This document shows, one piece after another, positions 63,242 through 64,000 of a stretch of 64,000 bases of DNA. A program made the translations under genes and the position numbers. Origin of the DNA: Halorussus salinus (lineage in GTDB: Archaea; Halobacteriota; Halobacteria; Halobacteriales; Haladaptataceae); assembly GCF_004765815.2 (NCBI RefSeq), contig NZ_SBIS02000012.1, positions 155,067 through 219,066 of the forward strand. Reading direction: 5' to 3'. The notes under the pieces were generated by a model. It worked only from the letters and a program-made list of their open reading frames with translations. It ran no database searches and was not told the DNA's origin. How positions within the stretch are numbered: position 1 is the stretch's first letter; each line of letters starts with the position of its first letter.

Positions 63242-63631
63242 CTACCCGCGGGATTGCCCGCGGAGACACTCAGTCGGCGGATTCACGAGGAGTTCCGTCT
63301 CAGGTATGTCGATATCGAGCGAGGTAGCGTTCCGCACGAACAACTGCGCAACTAGGCTTTCGCCCTCCTCGGTGAGGTTGCAGGTGAATCCACGGGCGTC
63401 CTCCGGGTGATCGGTCTTCGTGATGAAGCCTCGCTCGACGAGTTCGTTGAGCCGCGGGTAGAACTGGCCGCCCTCGGTGTTGGTCTGGCCGAGTGTTTCG
63501 AGTTCCTCCATGACATCCGTCCCAACCGGGGTGTCGTTCGCTTGGTTCGCGCGGTAGGCCGCGAGTAGGAGGTCGCGTTTATAGCTCGTGAGATCGGCCG
63601 CCATCTCCGTTATTGAGCGAGACGAATTCAT
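63242..63631 (-). CDS. PadR-like winged-helix protein
   Basis: A 129-residue protein, close to the 47581-47958 gene (shared LTSYKRDLL, TNTEGGQFYPRLNELV and the wing). The ATG overlaps the stop of the zinc-ribbon gene. The C-terminal 35 residues differ from the paralogue. It is a regulator of the PadR family; it may control this operon. Confidence 0.8.
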   Translation of the reverse strand: MNSSRSITEMAADLTSYKRDLLLAAYRANQANDTPVGTDVMEELETLGQTNTEGGQFYPRLNELVERGFITKTDHPEDARGFTCNLTEEGESLVAQLFVRNATSLDIDIPETELLVNPPTECLRGQSRG

Positions 63632-63789
63632 CGACGGTCACCTCCCGTGCGAGCAGTAAATTCCGTGGGTAGGGTGCAACCACAGGGCTGGAGGGTGTGT
63701 TCCGTGGGACTATCGGCAGTGATCGCGGAAATCTTCGAATTACAGCACGGACACTCACCATCCTCAAGCGTCGTCGTGACACTACTCAT
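63628..63789 (-). CDS. small zinc-ribbon protein
   Basis: A 53-residue protein with Cys-Pro-Cys-Cys near residue 13 and Cys-Gly-Cys near 37, one zinc ribbon. It overlaps both neighbouring genes by ATGA, which fixes the start at 63789. Unknown function; it is an extra member compared with the 47-kb operon. Confidence 0.7.
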   Translation of the reverse strand: MSSVTTTLEDGECPCCNSKISAITADSPTEHTLQPCGCTLPTEFTARTGGDRR

Positions 63790-64000
63790 TGGTCGGTCAC
63801 CTCCTCGTTCGCACGGCGGATCCGCTGGCAGAACTGGCAGGGTGCGTACCGCTGGTCTTGAGCGTCGGCGCGGGCGAGTTGTGTGAGGTCGTCGTGGTCC
63901 ACCGGGCACAGCGGGGTATCGTCGTGGTCGGTCTCGTGGTAGGCGTACGTATTCGTCCGATTCGTCGTCCGGACGAGAACGGTGTCACTTGCGGGAAACG
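63786..64000 (-). CDS. zinc-ribbon protein, partial
   Basis: Open at the right edge; about 70 C-terminal codons are visible. DTVLVRTTNRTNTYAYHETD, then Leu-Cys-Pro and RYAPCQFCQRIR match the C-terminal half of the 47186-47581 protein. Its TGA overlaps the ATG of the small zinc-ribbon gene. With the two following genes it repeats the zinc-ribbon/PadR operon of the 47-kb region. Confidence 0.75.
   Translation of the reverse strand, partial: FPASDTVLVRTTNRTNTYAYHETDHDDTPLCPVDHDDLTQLARADAQDQRYAPCQFCQRIRRANEEVTDQ

Noticed and set aside
1..64000. Insertion sequences, transposases, integrases, cas genes, intact tRNA or rRNA
   Set aside because: Looked for on both strands by motif (DDE-type, HUH, tyrosine recombinase, Cas3/Cas5/Cas7/Cas8, tRNA arms); nothing convincing was found. 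Profile searches would be needed to exclude divergent versions.

Overview
The window reads as part of a large haloarchaeal plasmid or megaplasmid. The predicted proteins are strongly acidic. Several genes have TATA-like boxes 25-30 bases before a start codon with no ribosome-binding site (leaderless transcripts), and surface proteins carry Tat signals and a lipobox. The CRISPR repeat (GTTCCAGACG...GGGGTTGAAG) is of the haloarchaeal type. Plasmid character comes from a ParA operon with a centromere-like iteron array, an origin-like inverted repeat, a conjugation-type secretion operon and many small zinc-ribbon and winged-helix genes. I see no rRNA, no intact tRNA, no transposase, no integrase and no cas gene.

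Layout. 0-5 kb: a two-gene unit with a PD-(D/E)XK-like nuclease (cut by the left edge), a zinc-finger gene pair, a phospholipase-D-type nuclease, and two broken genes (winged-helix and VapC-like PIN). 5-9.3 kb: a large PIN-domain protein, then two divergent zinc-finger units driven from a nearly perfectly symmetrical promoter. 9.3-10.9 kb: non-coding, with a 15-bp minisatellite and an array of GGTATTA/TAATACC sites in front of a regulator gene. 11.7-31.8 kb: a minus-strand type IV secretion / conjugation operon (coupling ATPase carrying an apparent nuclease domain, VirB4-like ATPase, PrgI/VirB4-N-like protein, VirB6-like protein, pilin candidate, three surface or secreted proteins, Tat lipoprotein). 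32-35.5 kb: a second copy of the zinc-finger pair, a RelBE-type toxin-antitoxin pair and an adenine methylase fused to a fragment of another gene. 35.9-45.2 kb: a defence island with a CHAT caspase-like protease and its partner, an orphan CRISPR array (28 repeats) and an Avs-like STAND NTPase. 45.4-49.5 kb: tandemly duplicated winged-helix units and an operon of PadR-like and zinc-ribbon genes. 49.7-52.6 kb: origin-like region, iteron centromere and parA operon. 53-61.8 kb: a 2685-residue secreted, calcium-repeat-rich polymorphic toxin with its likely immunity gene. 62-64 kb: a coiled-coil plasmid protein and another PadR/zinc-ribbon operon running off the right edge.

How the parts fit. The 11.7-31.8 kb operon would build a conjugation or DNA-transfer apparatus. 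The parA/iteron module would keep the replicon in dividing cells. The toxin-antitoxin pair would add post-segregational stability. The nuclease, CHAT, CRISPR, STAND and toxin-immunity loci would act against viruses, competing plasmids or neighbouring cells.

The most unusual signal is a dispersed 42-bp palindrome, CTAACCAATG - about 22 variable bases - CATTGGTTAG. It occurs eleven times intact or nearly so, plus once with a decayed arm, and always between genes. The arms are constant, the centres differ, and the arm-to-arm distance is almost fixed. I know of no described element that it matches. Two pairs of long inverted duplications (2.3-3.3 / 32.1-33.1 kb and 35.0-35.7 / 62.0-62.7 kb) show that the replicon has been reshuffled by recombination.
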